From NCBI GenBank assembly GCA_020744425.1, contig JAGMUV010000001.1, positions 4,712,001 through 4,776,000 on the forward strand: DNA of 64,000 bases, read 5' to 3'. Source of the DNA: Dactylonectria macrodidyma (lineage: Eukaryota; Ascomycota; Sordariomycetes; Hypocreales; Nectriaceae). The first letter of the stretch is position 1. Every line of letters begins with the position of its first letter. Below, one piece after another: positions 46,205 through 57,459 of this stretch. The notes under the pieces are model-generated. The model was not told where the DNA came from. It was given only the letters and a program-made list of their open reading frames with translations, and ran no database searches. A program made the position numbers and the translations under genes.

Positions 46205-48064
46205 TCATGCTTATGTATTTGGCCTTCTGAGCTTTGCTTGGCTGGACGGCCTGCTATTTCAGGCTTGGTGGAGCGGCACTCTAAATGCTGAGCATGTCCC
46301 TACACTCAGCCCGGCCGATTCTGCTGCTCCGAATGCTCTTCACTTCGAGCGAACCGGGTAGGTTTGGCATCCATTCGAAGTCCGAAGCACGACATGAGGT
46401 GGCTAACCTAGCATGTACGGTTGTTTAGATCACTCCTATGGAGCCTTCTGCAGTACTTCAGTTTCGACCTACCCAATCAGTTCCTCCTCTCAATGACTTT
46501 CGCGACCCTTGGCTTTTTCCTAACTATCGTTCTCGCTTCTGTCCTACTTCAAATTGAAGATGAAAGATCGACATCTACCAAAGAGATCCAGTGTCAAGTC
46601 CCACTCCTATTTGCCGCCGGCATTGTGGCATCTGCTGCCGAGAACCAAGCCTTGTGGATTGGCCAGAAAATCAGGCTCCGAATCAAGTCGATTCTCACCC
46701 ACAGATGTACGAGAAAGCACAAAGACGTTCAATCGTTTCCAGTACCTCCAATTCCCCTTCCACAGGCCAACAAGAATACCAGGAAGCAGCCAGAACTAGC
46801 ACCGAAACCATCATGAACCTTTTCATAAACCTCTTCATGAACGACATAAGCATGATAGCCGACTGTGGAGCGAATACGCATCGACTTTGGGCATCAGTCC
46901 CTCTTCAGGCGTTCATAACAATCATGTCTCTATACATCACTCTGGGTTACAGTAGATCTTTGGGTGTCGCCTTGATGGCGGCAATATTGCCTTTGAACTC
47001 GCGAATCTCCCAGCGTTTTGTGCCATCCAAGCCAAACTCATAGCGCGTCAGATGGAAGAATTCAGTCCACCACCGAGGTGATTCGCAACATCCAAGCTAC
47101 CAAGTTACTTTCATGGAGCTTGCTCTTCCGAACGCAAATTGGCGAGAAACAGAACACCGAGCTACGTCTCCGCTCTCGATATATCTTCTGGTCAATCGCT
47201 GCGACAATCTGGGACGGCATGCCTCTGTTGATTACTTACTCGACTTTCTTGACGTACTCACTTATTCTGAGAAATCCACCGACTCCTTATCTCGCATTTT
47301 CATTTCTGTCTTGCTTCAACCTGCTGAAGGCACCCCTGGACGAATTTCTTGACATGCTCAGTCGTGTTCAAGATTGTCTTGTGTCGATAAGGCGAGTGGA
47401 CAGCTTCCTCGTGGAAGATGAGACTTGTAAAGCTCAGGTTGCATAATACGCCCCTGTGTTGGATGACATCGGTTTTGAGCACGCGACTTTTCACTGGTCG
47501 GATAGACGTGAGCCAGACGCTTATGGGAAACGATCTGAGAACTTCACCCTTAGGGAGCTCAACCTCAAGTTCAAGGTAAACACGCTTACCTTTATTTTTG
47601 GGCCTACCGGCTGCGGTAAATCTTTATTGTTTCTGGCCCTATTTGGGAAATGCCTTGTTAATGGGGCAGTGAGGATGCCGGCCGTGGCCACTCGCGAACA
47701 ATTAACAGCAGGTTCAAATACCCGACTCACCGATAGCGTAGCTTTTTGCGCCCAAGAAGCGTGGTTAACCGATGACACGGTGCGAAACAATATTATATTC
47801 GGCAGAGATTTCGACGATGAGCGGTACGAGGCTGTTCTTGGCGCATGTGCGCTTTTGCCTGACCTCGCAATGCTCTCCCAGAGAGATCTCACTTTTGTTG
47901 GTGATGGTGGCCAAAAGCAAAGAGTCGCGCTCGCTCGCGCTCTTTACTCTACTGCGTGCCATCTTCTCCTTGACGACTATTTGAGTGCTGTGGAAAACCA
48001 TACTGCATCCTGCATTTCCCGACAATGCATTGCGGTCCCAAATAGCCACCCCATCTCCTCCTGA
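46205..48064 (+). pseudogene. ABCC-type ABC transporter relic (first half only)
   Basis: Pieces in order on the plus strand: FAWLDGLLFQAWWSGTLN leading into HFERTG and a TAG; TMD1 helices (LLWSLLQYFSFDLPNQFLLS, ENQALWIGQKIRLRIKSIL); a frameshift near 46710; MNDISMIADCGANTHRLWAS; another frameshift near 47020; TTEVIRNIQATKLLSWSLLF; and a stop near 47444. NBD1 follows with Walker A GPTGCGKS, QEAWLTDDTVRNNIIFG, a shortened signature GDGGQKQRVALARALYS (LSGGQ expected) and Walker B-like HLLLDDYLSAVENHTA. No second half follows. Several frameshifts, stops and the missing TMD2-NBD2 mean it is dead. Full relatives export drugs or secondary metabolites. Confidence 0.88.
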
Positions 48065-48389
48065 ACTTACCAGTCAGTTCGTTGAGTATGAATTTGGTGG
48101 TATGGCGTCTATCCGCATGCCTTGCTTGGGGGGAACTGGCGTGGATTATGAACGGCTTTGCAGCGGGTGTCGTCTTATTGAATGAGCTTCACTCGCAGGG
48201 GTTCCTACCTACTACTGTTGTAGAAGATCTCGTCTCACAAGCTATTCGTCCGAGTTGCCTTCCTCGTGCTTGACGGCCCCCATCCAGCAACCCCTGCGCA
48301 GCACAACCGTACGCCAAGCATAACCAACAACCTGCAAGCGCGGAAATCTTGACTTGATGGATCCGTGACAACCCCTCAGGATACGGCAA
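48065..48389. other. intergenic, downstream of ABC relic
   Basis: No ABC second half is recognisable here; nothing else seen. Confidence 0.45.
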
Positions 48390-49202
48390 TCATGTCTCGG
48401 CCATGTTCTGGAGAAAATGAGCGATATCATCCACCTCTTCGGGTGCCTTGAGCCAATGGCCCTCCTGATCCGCGCCGGAATATTCCTTCCACTCCACATC
48501 CATGCCGGCCCGGGAAAGAACCTGCCTCACCTGCCGTCCCAGCTCCACATCCACATAGGCATCATCGGTGCCATGACCGAGAAATACGGAGATTGGGGGT
48601 TGAGTTCGGTTCTGCGGTGGCATCATACTCTCCACAAACCGATCGCCCTCTGTGTGCTGTGACTCGTGGTTCCCGCAGAGAACCTTGTCGATGTTGGCGG
48701 CAAATGGAAGCCAAGTGCTTGCTCCTACAAATGCCCCTAGGCGTCTAGGAGGTGTCTTGGTGTTCGCACACAGCATGGTCCACATCCCGATTGCCGCTCC
48801 TTGGCTGATGCCGCCCAGGACAACGTTGGTCGCGAGGCCACTAACCTTCTCGATTTCGGATTCCAAAATGGCCTCAAGGTACCTCACAGATTCCCTGATC
48901 CCTTCAATCTGTAGGTCTTGCCTTGCCGTGACGTTCGTCAGAGAGTGGGCCTCGAACCAGGCAGGCATGTCCTCCTCGAAAACTGTGCTCCACAGTTCTC
49001 GGGAGCTTGGGAATACCCACCTCCAGCTGGGTAGGGCCTGCATGAGGGTTCTCTTGTCGGACATTGGGGACTCGGTGAGCTCTTGGGCGAACTCTTCCCC
49101 GGTGCTTCCGCGCCCATGGAGCAAGATTGCGGTGTGCGTATGTGTTGTCGTAGGCTCGAGCACATGAACAGACCCAAATGATGTGGGTGATGCATCAACC
49201 AT
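48390..49202 (-). CDS. phospholipase/carboxylesterase family (acyl-protein thioesterase-like)
   Basis: Single exon, 270 aa, alpha/beta hydrolase of the APT1-like group. Oxyanion strand ILLHGRGSTGEEFA, nucleophile elbow GGISQGAAIGMW (Ser), Asp in GHGTDDAYVD and His in EGHWLKAPEEV: a complete triad in canonical order. Family reactions: hydrolysis of thio- and oxyesters such as depalmitoylation or lysophospholipids. No signal peptide, hence cytosolic. Somewhat longer than canonical APT1 (about 230 aa), with an insert near DKVLCGNHESQHTEGDRF; this subgroup is common in fungi with unknown substrates. Confidence 0.88.
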   Translation of the reverse strand: MVDASPTSFGSVHVLEPTTTHTHTAILLHGRGSTGEEFAQELTESPMSDKRTLMQALPSWRWVFPSSRELWSTVFEEDMPAWFEAHSLTNVTARQDLQIEGIRESVRYLEAILESEIEKVSGLATNVVLGGISQGAAIGMWTMLCANTKTPPRRLGAFVGASTWLPFAANIDKVLCGNHESQHTEGDRFVESMMPPQNRTQPPISVFLGHGTDDAYVDVELGRQVRQVLSRAGMDVEWKEYSGADQEGHWLKAPEEVDDIAHFLQNMAET

Positions 49203-49589
49203 AGCTATAGTCCAGCCTTGTCGAGTACTGTTGGGGTCCTAGAGTGACCGTTGATGTCGGATGGGGGAGTAAGGCGATGGCAAGCTAGGCCTCGAAGGAA
49301 ATCTGCGCGCGTTGGGCGGAGTGTGTCGAATGAATTATTCTCTCTAGCCTGTCACCTGTGTGTGGGTTGTTGGTATTAAGTACGTTGGCGTCCAAGGTTG
49401 GATGTGAATGGGGGATCTGGCTCGCTGCACATGACTAATAAGCCCCCCCCGTGAAACGGCCAAAAGCAATAGAACATCAATGTATCGCAACGCCCGCCTC
49501 CCGGTTGTTTCATGAATTGACTCTGAGGAATTCGAAAAAGAAATGGGTTCAAGTATATATTCAAGCGTCGTCAACTATGTCTCGCAAGC
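49203..49589. other. intergenic, upstream of esterase
   Basis: About 390 bases. A C-run lies at 49444-49450. No gene seen. Confidence 0.45.
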
Positions 49590-49917
49590 TCCGGACACCC
49601 CCCATGGCAGCGGAACTGGGATGGTCGTTATGGTAGGACCCATCGGATGGTGGCAACTTCGCTAAGAGTCTTGTATCGAGGATCGACGGGGAGCGAGATT
49701 CACAAGATGAGGGTTGGCTGGCCTGGAACTTCAACTTGGTACAGCTTGTTGAAGCCGCCCTGGGCGAAAAAGGCGACTGTGACAGACTTTGACGGCCAAA
49801 AGACTGGAGTTTTAATTTGATACTCTCGAGATCAGGTTCTTCAGCCCACTGCGGCGCGATGCCAATCGTGTTGACCTCCCAGCGAAGACCGCTTGTTTGT
49901 TGTTTTGAAAGTGGCAT
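49590..49917 (-). pseudogene. fragment of an APH-family phosphotransferase gene
   Basis: The minus strand starts like a real gene (MPLSKQQTSGLRWEVNTIG) but the conserved N-lobe continues in a second frame. That frame reads VTVAFFAQGGFNKLYQVEV, then ILxISLPVDPRYKT with an in-frame TGA (49700-49702) where Arg is expected (CGA to TGA), then LSEVATIRWV before frame is lost again. The C-lobe (HxD loop, IDWE) is absent. Truncated and dead. Confidence 0.75.
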
Positions 49918-50745
49918 CTTGAGAATATCATCGGCGTAGGCAGAATGAAGGGAGAAGATGAGGGTTAGGGAGGAGAACCTGTGGCTGTGTACCCATCCAA
50001 ATAGGTCTGTGGGGTCGGGAGCTTCCAAGGTGGCAGGAACTCAGCTCAGCTGTCACCAGCTGGTAGGAACGGGCCAATGAGCGCCTTTGGAAGAAAAATA
50101 AAGAATCTTGTTTTCTACAATAGCAAGGCTTGGTAGTGTGCTGTTTTACACAACGCGTACCGTACGCACAGCTTGAATAGGTAGGTAGGGAGCGGCATTT
50201 GTTTAGTGAGCAAGTTGTTTGTAACACTCACAGCCGTGTTAACTCATGGTAAGCTCGATGCCTTTCATGAAAAAAGGTCATCATGCCCCCCTCCCCCCCC
50301 CCAGTGCAGCAACTCGCCCTTGGTGGAGTGGACAGCCCCTAGACTTCCCAGTACGTATCAGAAAGCAGGAAGTGACGTGGCTGAAGAATTGTTTGAGCCG
50401 TTGTGCCAGCAATCGGCCTTTGAAGCAGCGGACAGACAATCTGATAGCAAATGTGCAAGTTGAAAGCCGGCCTCTTCATCTTCTCTGATTCATCTAGGCT
50501 CCTCTAAAAACTAACGACACCACTAAATCAATGCTCATTGCTACTTATCCTCCTGTTCCTTTACTCGTCAGCCTCTACCTGTCCATGGGCCAAAGAATAT
50601 ACCAAACATCTCGGGTACTTTTGCTTGCGTCACGGGCTTGAAAAATGATCATTCCATCACATTACTGGCCGTTGTTGGCGCGCACCTGAGACGTCTAACC
50701 GCCAAGTTCGATACATCATTATCCTCAACGCCAACTTGCCTAATT
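49918..50745. other. intergenic, downstream of sec21
   Basis: About 830 bases including the 3' region of the coatomer gene. A C-rich run lies at about 50285-50301. No gene seen. Confidence 0.45.
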
Positions 50746-53734
50746 TTAAGCGACGGACGCAATCACAAGCTCTGCCACACCCTCCTCTTCGCTTCGCACT
50801 GTAATCTTCGTCGTAACGCCCGATTTTGAAGAGTACGCCATCCTGACCGTGGCAACTACCCGACCGCCACCGACCGTCTTGCCCAGGAGCTTGAGCGTGT
50901 GAGTAGTCTGGTTGACGGGCACATCGGTTCCCTCCAGGGGCTGTAGAGACAAGGCCTTGGTGAGCTGTTCGGTTGCCTCTGTTACACTTGTTAGTTCTGT
51001 TCTCTCGTATGGGTGGAAGTTTGAACGTACCAGCGATGCTGTTCATGCTGTCCAGCTGGAAGGTCTCCTCGGCCTCTTCACCAGAAGCACCAACCTGCTC
51101 CCAGATGTGGCTGAAGTTACCAGCGAATGCAGGGATCACGTAATCACTACCGGCAAGGTCGAACTCGGACACCTCGTACTCATCATCGTAGCCACTATCC
51201 TCAGGCTCGTTGGTAGTGGGGTCGATCTCCTTGCTGGTGAATTTGAGAACGTTGGAAAAGGTGGAGATGGGCAGTGAACCCTCGCCGTTGATCTTCTTGA
51301 AGGCCACGTAGACCTTGCCAGGTTCATCAGTGACAAGCTTCTCAGCCTGGATGATGAAAACTTCCTCAAGATCCTCATCATCTGAAGGGGTAGCGACGAT
51401 TGATACATTCTCCAGGACAGTGTCAGGAAGAGTGTTCTTGACCTCGTACTGAAGGACAATGTGCTCCTTGAAGATGTGCTTGACGAGAGTAACGACGTAC
51501 TCAGTTTCGGCCTCGGTGAGCTCAATGAGCGGCGAGGACTTGAGAAGGCCACCAAACTCCTTCATCTCGGGAATCTCCATTATCTCTTGAGCGTACTTCT
51601 GGGCTTGGGCCGAGGCGGATGCCGCAGCCTCTGCGCCAGTAGCGGCCTTGGTGGGGCCAGCCTTGGGGGGCTTGGCCGTCGTCGTGGTGGCGGTAAGCTT
51701 CTTCGTACGGTCCTCAGCATCGGCCTGCTCTCGGGTGACAACAGGAATCTTGGAGATATCGAAGGGGTTGTTGAATGCAGCCTTGTCATCTGAAGTGACA
51801 TAGCTGACAAGCTGCTGCTCGAAGTAGGGCAGGGAGAACATGTTCTCTGCGAAGACACGTTAGAAGCATAACAGATGGACACCGCGGATCGCTTACCGTT
51901 CTTCACGAAGCGAACAGCCACCTCGTCATCCTCCTCGGCCATGAGCTTGAGGTTTAGAGCAGCACGGTCTCGAACCTCGTCGTCAACGTCGTCCAAACAT
52001 CGGGTGAGAAGAACCTGGACGCTCTTCTTGACTTCGGGATCCTTCTGGCCAACGCCGAACTTGGCCAAAGCGGTGACGGCAGAAGCTCGGACGATCGCGT
52101 TCTCAAGCACAACCCGGTTGTAAATGTATCGAATGTACTTGGTGGGCTGGGCAGTCTTGGGACCCTCAAGACCAATGAGGTGCAGAATTCGGACAGCCAG
52201 CTTCGTAAACTCGCAGTCCTCGATGAACTCGCAGAGATGGGCGAGAGCTTCCTCCTTGGAATCCGGGACAAATTTGATCAGATCGAACATGCTCTCGACT
52301 ACAGCCCGCTTGAAGTCGTAGCCGCCCTCGTCACGTAGAATACCGCTGAGGAAGGTGAGCATGCCAGCCTGCTTGCTGGGGAACTTTAGGCACAGGGTTC
52401 GGATAGCCTCAACAATGGTGATTTTGAACTCGTCGGTAATCTCGGACATGAAGGTCGAAATCTGCTTCATTAATCGGTCGACGCTAGCCTCGTTTCCGGT
52501 CTTGAGCAGGGTGGTGATGGCAAAGGTGGCGATCGATCGGTTGCTGTTGGAGATGAGAAGCTCAATGTCATGATTGCAGACAAGGACGGCGCTGGGCTTG
52601 AAAGTGGCGAAGTTGTGGAGAATGCGCAGAGCCGCAAACTTGGTGACTGCCCTGGGGGAAGTCAAGAAGAGCTGCAAGACGTGCACAGCCTGGGTGACCT
52701 CGGAATCGGTAACATCGCGCATGTCGCAAATAGCCTTAGCAGCCTCAAAGTTGACCATCTCGCTCTTGTGTCGCAGCCAGCCATCCAGGAGCTGCATCAT
52801 AGGCTTTCTCAATGAAGGGTCCTCCTCGGCGAGCTGAGCAGCAAGTCGGACAAGCATGACAATGGCTGCGGGATTCTTGAGGGCACCAGCGGCACCGAAC
52901 TGCTGGACCATCTTGACCAAGGCCATGCGATCGTGCATGCGCATTTGATAGAGAAGACCAACGGCGTGATATTGCGACATGGTCGAGTTGTTCATCGGGA
53001 CCTGGCTGCTGGAGGTGGAGAATCCGAGGGAGAAGCCGCCAGAGGACTTGCTTGAGGCGGCGGCCTCCTGAGTCTCGCTCTGCCATCGACGGACGACATC
53101 CCTAGCGATCGGGAGCAGGTGGTAGGACGATACGAGGGCAGCGGAAGAAACCGAGGGGTTCTTATCGACAATGGCAGTCTTCATCACTCGTTCGATCGAC
53201 TGAACGGTGGTGGCCTTTTTTGGTCCGGTCAGCATCCAGGGGCGCGCGTGGATCTCCCAGTGAGACAACTTACATCGATAATGCGGCAGAGGGCACGGAT
53301 AGCGTTGGGTCGGTAGATGGCCTCAGTGCTGCCACCAGTGTCCTTCATGATGGTACTAGTGACCATGATAATGTCCTCGGCAGAGTTGGCGAGCTCCTTG
53401 ATGACAAGGTGGACCATCTGTCGGAGGCTGGCATCTTTGTTCTGGAACAGCTTCGAGATGCCGAAGAAGAGGGTGGTGGCTTCGTTGGTAGGGAACTTCT
53501 CGCCAGTGTAAAGGAGAAGGGCGATCTTGGTGAGGAGAATGCGACATCGTCGGGGCTGGATAGGAGAGCTGTTGAAGAGTCGTGCTGTCCGCCAGTTTAG
53601 CTTGAGCGTGGGGGAAACGGGGGAAACGGCATGGCAAGGGGAATTGCTCGCGACGAACCTTCCTGGAAGACCTGGGATCGGTCCACCCTCACCAGCCCAA
53701 GGTCCGCGTCTTCGTCCTTTTTGCCGTAACTCAT
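50746..53734 (-). CDS. sec21: coatomer subunit gamma (gamma-COP, Sec21)
   Basis: Five exons on the minus strand: 53734-53659, 53584-53274, 53214-51897, 51846-51031, 50978-50746; all phases fit, 917 aa. Start MSYGKKDEDADLGLVRVDR. Adaptin-type HEAT solenoid (about 20-570: LFFGISKLFQNKDASLRQMV, ATTVQSIERVMKTAIVDKNP, FDLIKFVPDSKEEALAHLCE), an Ala/Lys-rich hinge (TTTAKPPKAGPTKAATG), then the gamma-COP appendage (about 650-917: VKHIFKEHIVLQYEVKNTLP, FDLAGSDYVIPAFAGNF, and the terminal SEEEGVAELVIASVA). Length and ends match fungal Sec21. Role: F-subcomplex of COPI coat, Golgi-to-ER retrograde transport, essential. Introns are 50-74 nt. Confidence 0.97.
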
Positions 53735-54588
53735 GTTGGGCACCTGGTTCGGGGGTTCTGGTGGAGAGTGCCTTGGTGGTTTGGCCGGGTCTTGAGAATC
53801 ACCACGTCGCAGTTACGTTCAGGGATGGGGTGGTGGTGCATCACGTGACCCTTATCGGTCGCTTATCGGCACTCGGATTCGTGTCAACTTTCAGCTCAGA
53901 TTAACCTTGCAATAGTGTCCATGTTGTGATTGTTCACTCCAAGTCACCATTGCATTTATATTTGAGTTATTCTGGATCCTAGGAACTTGGTGATAAGTAT
54001 CAAAAATCCAGCAGCGTAGTGCATTCACCTATCTCAGTAGTGCCCGAGACATTCGGTGCATGCAGGTTAGGGAGGAGAGCGCCACGATATGTAGTTCAGC
54101 TACGAGTCCACAGCAAATAGACATCAACAACCAGCCCAACTCGTTTGTCTGAGGCAATGACCTCCTTTTCAGTCGAGAATATTCCCTCCATTTGATTTGG
54201 ATTAGCAATAGCGACGTGCATTGATGATCGTTCCCTCTCCGTTCTCGAAGAATTAGGGAACAACGGACCTCCGAGTTACATATCGGGTGTTTCACTCAAG
54301 TACCCCTCCGCCAAAAATCACCTCATACCAGCTTCTCATGGGCCAGATAGAATTCAAATTTCAGCTTCATTAGTAACTAATTTCTCTCAAGCTCTCAGTA
54401 TCACTTCTTAATATCTTTAAAAACGACGGGTCATTGTAATGCTTCACATGTCGAAAGTCTGCGTGACATCATTCGTTACACCGGATATCCACTCCGGCGT
54501 CCCTCCACCAGCTTAATTTTTGCTCGGCAACCTTCAAGCTCTTCGGCCGACTCTCCCACCACCACAACCCACCACAGAACCGCCCATC
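53735..54588. other. divergent intergenic region sec21 / atp12
   Basis: About 850 bases shared by two divergent housekeeping genes. AT-richer centre (53890-54420). A CCACC/CAACCC-rich stretch immediately precedes atp12. No gene seen. Confidence 0.5.
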
Positions 54589-55786
54589 ATGAAGGTTGCG
54601 ACACGATTGCCTCTGCGGCTGGCGCCTCGGCTCGTCAACGCCCCTGTCTTCCTCCGCCCGATTCACTCGACGACCGCGAAGCCCGCCCATGTCGCTCCGA
54701 TCGTCGGCACCGGCCCGCCGCCTGAGCCGCCGACCCCGGCCGAGGTCAATGTGCACCAGCGCGTCGCCCGGAGGAGGAAGCAGGCCGAGATGCTCAAGCA
54801 TGCTCAGGATATCCGCAGCGCAAAGGGTGGCAAGCCTAACCCCCTGACCAAGCGGTTCTGGAAGGATGTTACAGTCCAGGAAATTGGTGGTGAGTTGCGG
54901 CTAGGATTTCCTCCTCTGGCGACGGCCATGCCAGAGCCATTGGGAAGCCCATTTACGGTTGGCTAACGAGGGGTATTGCGCAGGCCATCTAGAGATTCGT
55001 CTCGACACACGATCGCTACGACACCCGAACACAAAGGAGATTATCCGCATCCCGCTCTCGAAGCCCGACCTCGCATCCGCCCTCGCCCTCGAATGGGACC
55101 TACTCACGTCCGCTCAGGATGCGACCCGACAGCATCTGATCCCACTCACCAGTCTCGTGTGCCGAGCATTGGACATTGAGGAGGCCGACAGCTTGGCTAA
55201 GGAAGCAACGTCAGAGATCCGGGCCGGCATCGCGACCGCCATGATGAAATATTTGGACACAGACTCCATTCTTTGCTGGGCCCCGCCGGCGGGTGAACAC
55301 GACCGGAGGAATGATGCCGGAGAGTCATTGCGAGATGTCCAGAAGCGAACGGCTGAAGATATTGTGTCGTTCTTGACGACACACGTCTGGCCGGGCATCA
55401 CCATCAAACCCGTCCTAGACGGCCACTCGATCTTCCCTCAGAGTCAGGATGCTGGCGTCCGTGAAGTGGTGCAAGGATGGGTCACCGGGCTCGACCACTG
55501 GGAGCTAGCTGGCCTAGAACGGGGCGTGCTGGCAGGCAAGAGCCTCGTGTCCGCGGCCCGTTTCGTCGCTGAATGGAGCGAGGGATCAGTCGGCAAGGGC
55601 GATCTCAACACCGCCAAGAAGTACGGCGTTGAGGAGGCGGCTTTGGCTACAAGCCTGGAGGTGGACTGGCAGACGGGGCAGTGGGGAGAGGTAGAGGATA
55701 CACACGACGTTCACAAGGAGGACGTGAGGAGGCAAATGGGCAGCGTTGCCTTGTTGGTATCTGGCACTTCAAAGAACGCCCAGTGA
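54589..55786 (+). CDS. atp12: mitochondrial F1-ATPase assembly chaperone Atp12
   Basis: Two exons (54589-54889, 54984-55786; 94-nt intron), 367 aa. The N-terminus is rich in Arg/Ser/Ala without acidic residues (MKVATRLPLRLAPRLVNAPV), a mitochondrial presequence. Atp12 motifs: KRFWKDVTVQEIGG, HLEIRLDTRSLRHPNTKEII, LALEWDLLTSAQDATRQHLI PLTSLVCRALD, YLDTDSILCWAPPAGE, LDHWELAGLERGVLAGKSL. Role: binds the F1 alpha subunit during assembly of ATP synthase in the matrix. Divergent from sec21. Confidence 0.95.
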
Positions 55787-57459
55787 CCTGGTCAGTGTAT
55801 GAGGAGTTGTGGATGACAACATGGTGCTTGTGCACATCGATCCCCCCAAAAATGTACCTGTAAAAATATGTCAGTGAATTGAGGAGAACTCACAATCAAG
55901 ATTGATGGTGCGAGAATTGTGAACATGCGATAAGCGGATATCGCTAATCGTAGAGATAATTCTAGTGAGTTCATATTCAGATTCAGGTGGGTGCTGGCAG
56001 ACAAATATGGCTCAATGTATTGCTACAGTGTATAACAAGGAGCGCTGACGTTGATCAGGAAGGTTGGATTCATGTGAAGAACCAAATGTCCGCGTCATGA
56101 TAATCACACTGAGTTTCTAATTCTAGAGTGTAATTATTGTTTAATGAGGCTCTTGGCGAGAAACACTTTACAGGTCAACCCTGCCCGCCCTATGACCCAC
56201 ATATCTCGTGTCGTCAAGCCCATCAACCCAGGAACGAACCGCCAGCCTCTAGCAGTTCATGGCAACTTCCAACACCCTAATCATAACCCAACCTCTGCCG
56301 CGGGGAGTGCATCAGCATCTCCGTCCTAGGGCCGTCTTTTCCAGTGTTTACCCACAGGTTCCTTGCCACCTAATTACTTGTTCACTTCACTTCACTTCAA
56401 GCTATCCATATCAGTCGGCGATAAAGACGAATCAGCATGTCAGCGCCCCATTCTGCCCAGAGCTTGGCTCTTTTTCGCATTCCGGTAAGTCCGGGTACCA
56501 GTAAGCGGCCAAGGGACAAGGGAGCATCGCCCCTCGTCGCAGAGGCGCTAATCTTGCACCCGGACGAGTTAGCTTGCCCAGTAAGGCGGAGTCCAGGACG
56601 GGGCCAGCTGAATAAAGAAAGGATCACGCCTCCCGGTGAAACGAGGGCGAAGAAAAAGCGGCTGTCTCTGGATCTTAGGGAAGGGGACTCGATACTCTCA
56701 ACAAATTCACTCTCCGTGGATATGCGGTGATACAATGGTATTGTGCCTTGCATGTGCAGAAGCCATGCGCCACGAAACATGAAAGACGCTGTTATGGTAT
56801 GTACAACCCCTGGGTACAACCCCAGATGCTCAACATGGGTCGCTTGGGACCCCGTCGACTCACCAAGTTTCGCGTGTGGCGAATGGAAACCGTCCATCCT
56901 TGCTTCAGGTGCCCTCGGCTGACAACACCAGAGGGCTGATGGATGTCTGGGCAAGTTCAGCTCTCCAATGAAGACTCACTTGGCACGCGTCTAGCGCAGC
57001 TCCATGACCCTGCACAGCCGGGTTGAAGCGCCACGGGCGGTCACCGACAGGGGGTAGTGGCAGCGAATTCAGGGCTACCCAAGATGCTGTTCAGCGTTGT
57101 GGGATGGGCAACTGGGCGCTGATGATGGGGGGCTGGGCTGGGGCGCTTGGCTTGCATGGACACGCCTGCGACATCCCACCTCCTGTACGAGCTGACAACT
57201 AGTTCAGTAGTTAAAATGGAATAAAGATGGACGCGGGCCCTGGTCGGGTCGATCTGCGATTGTCATTGTTGCTGACGATTTGCTGAACTTGCGAACCCAT
57301 ATCTACGAATCGAATCCAGCGATCCGACACGGCATACGAACGGGCGGACGGACGGACAGGATTACGGACGACAGAAGACTGGCGGACAGGAAGACAGACG
57401 GGTCAACGGGCGGATAGAACGACAGACGAACAGAAAAACAGACAGACAGACGACTCAAC
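55787..57459. other. intergenic upstream of aspartic protease
   Basis: About 1.7 kb. Short motif-free ORFs only. It ends in the GGAC/GACA-rich leader described separately. Confidence 0.45.
57341..57450 (+). repeat. degenerate GGAC/GACA simple repeat in the protease leader
   Basis: Purine/C words such as ggacgg, gacagg and gacaga repeat over about 110 nt immediately before the ATG at 57460, probably inside the 5' UTR. Confidence 0.75.

Noticed and set aside
53539..53904. Plus-strand ORF over the sec21 5' end
   Set aside because: Overlaps sec21 exons and intron antisense; no motif.
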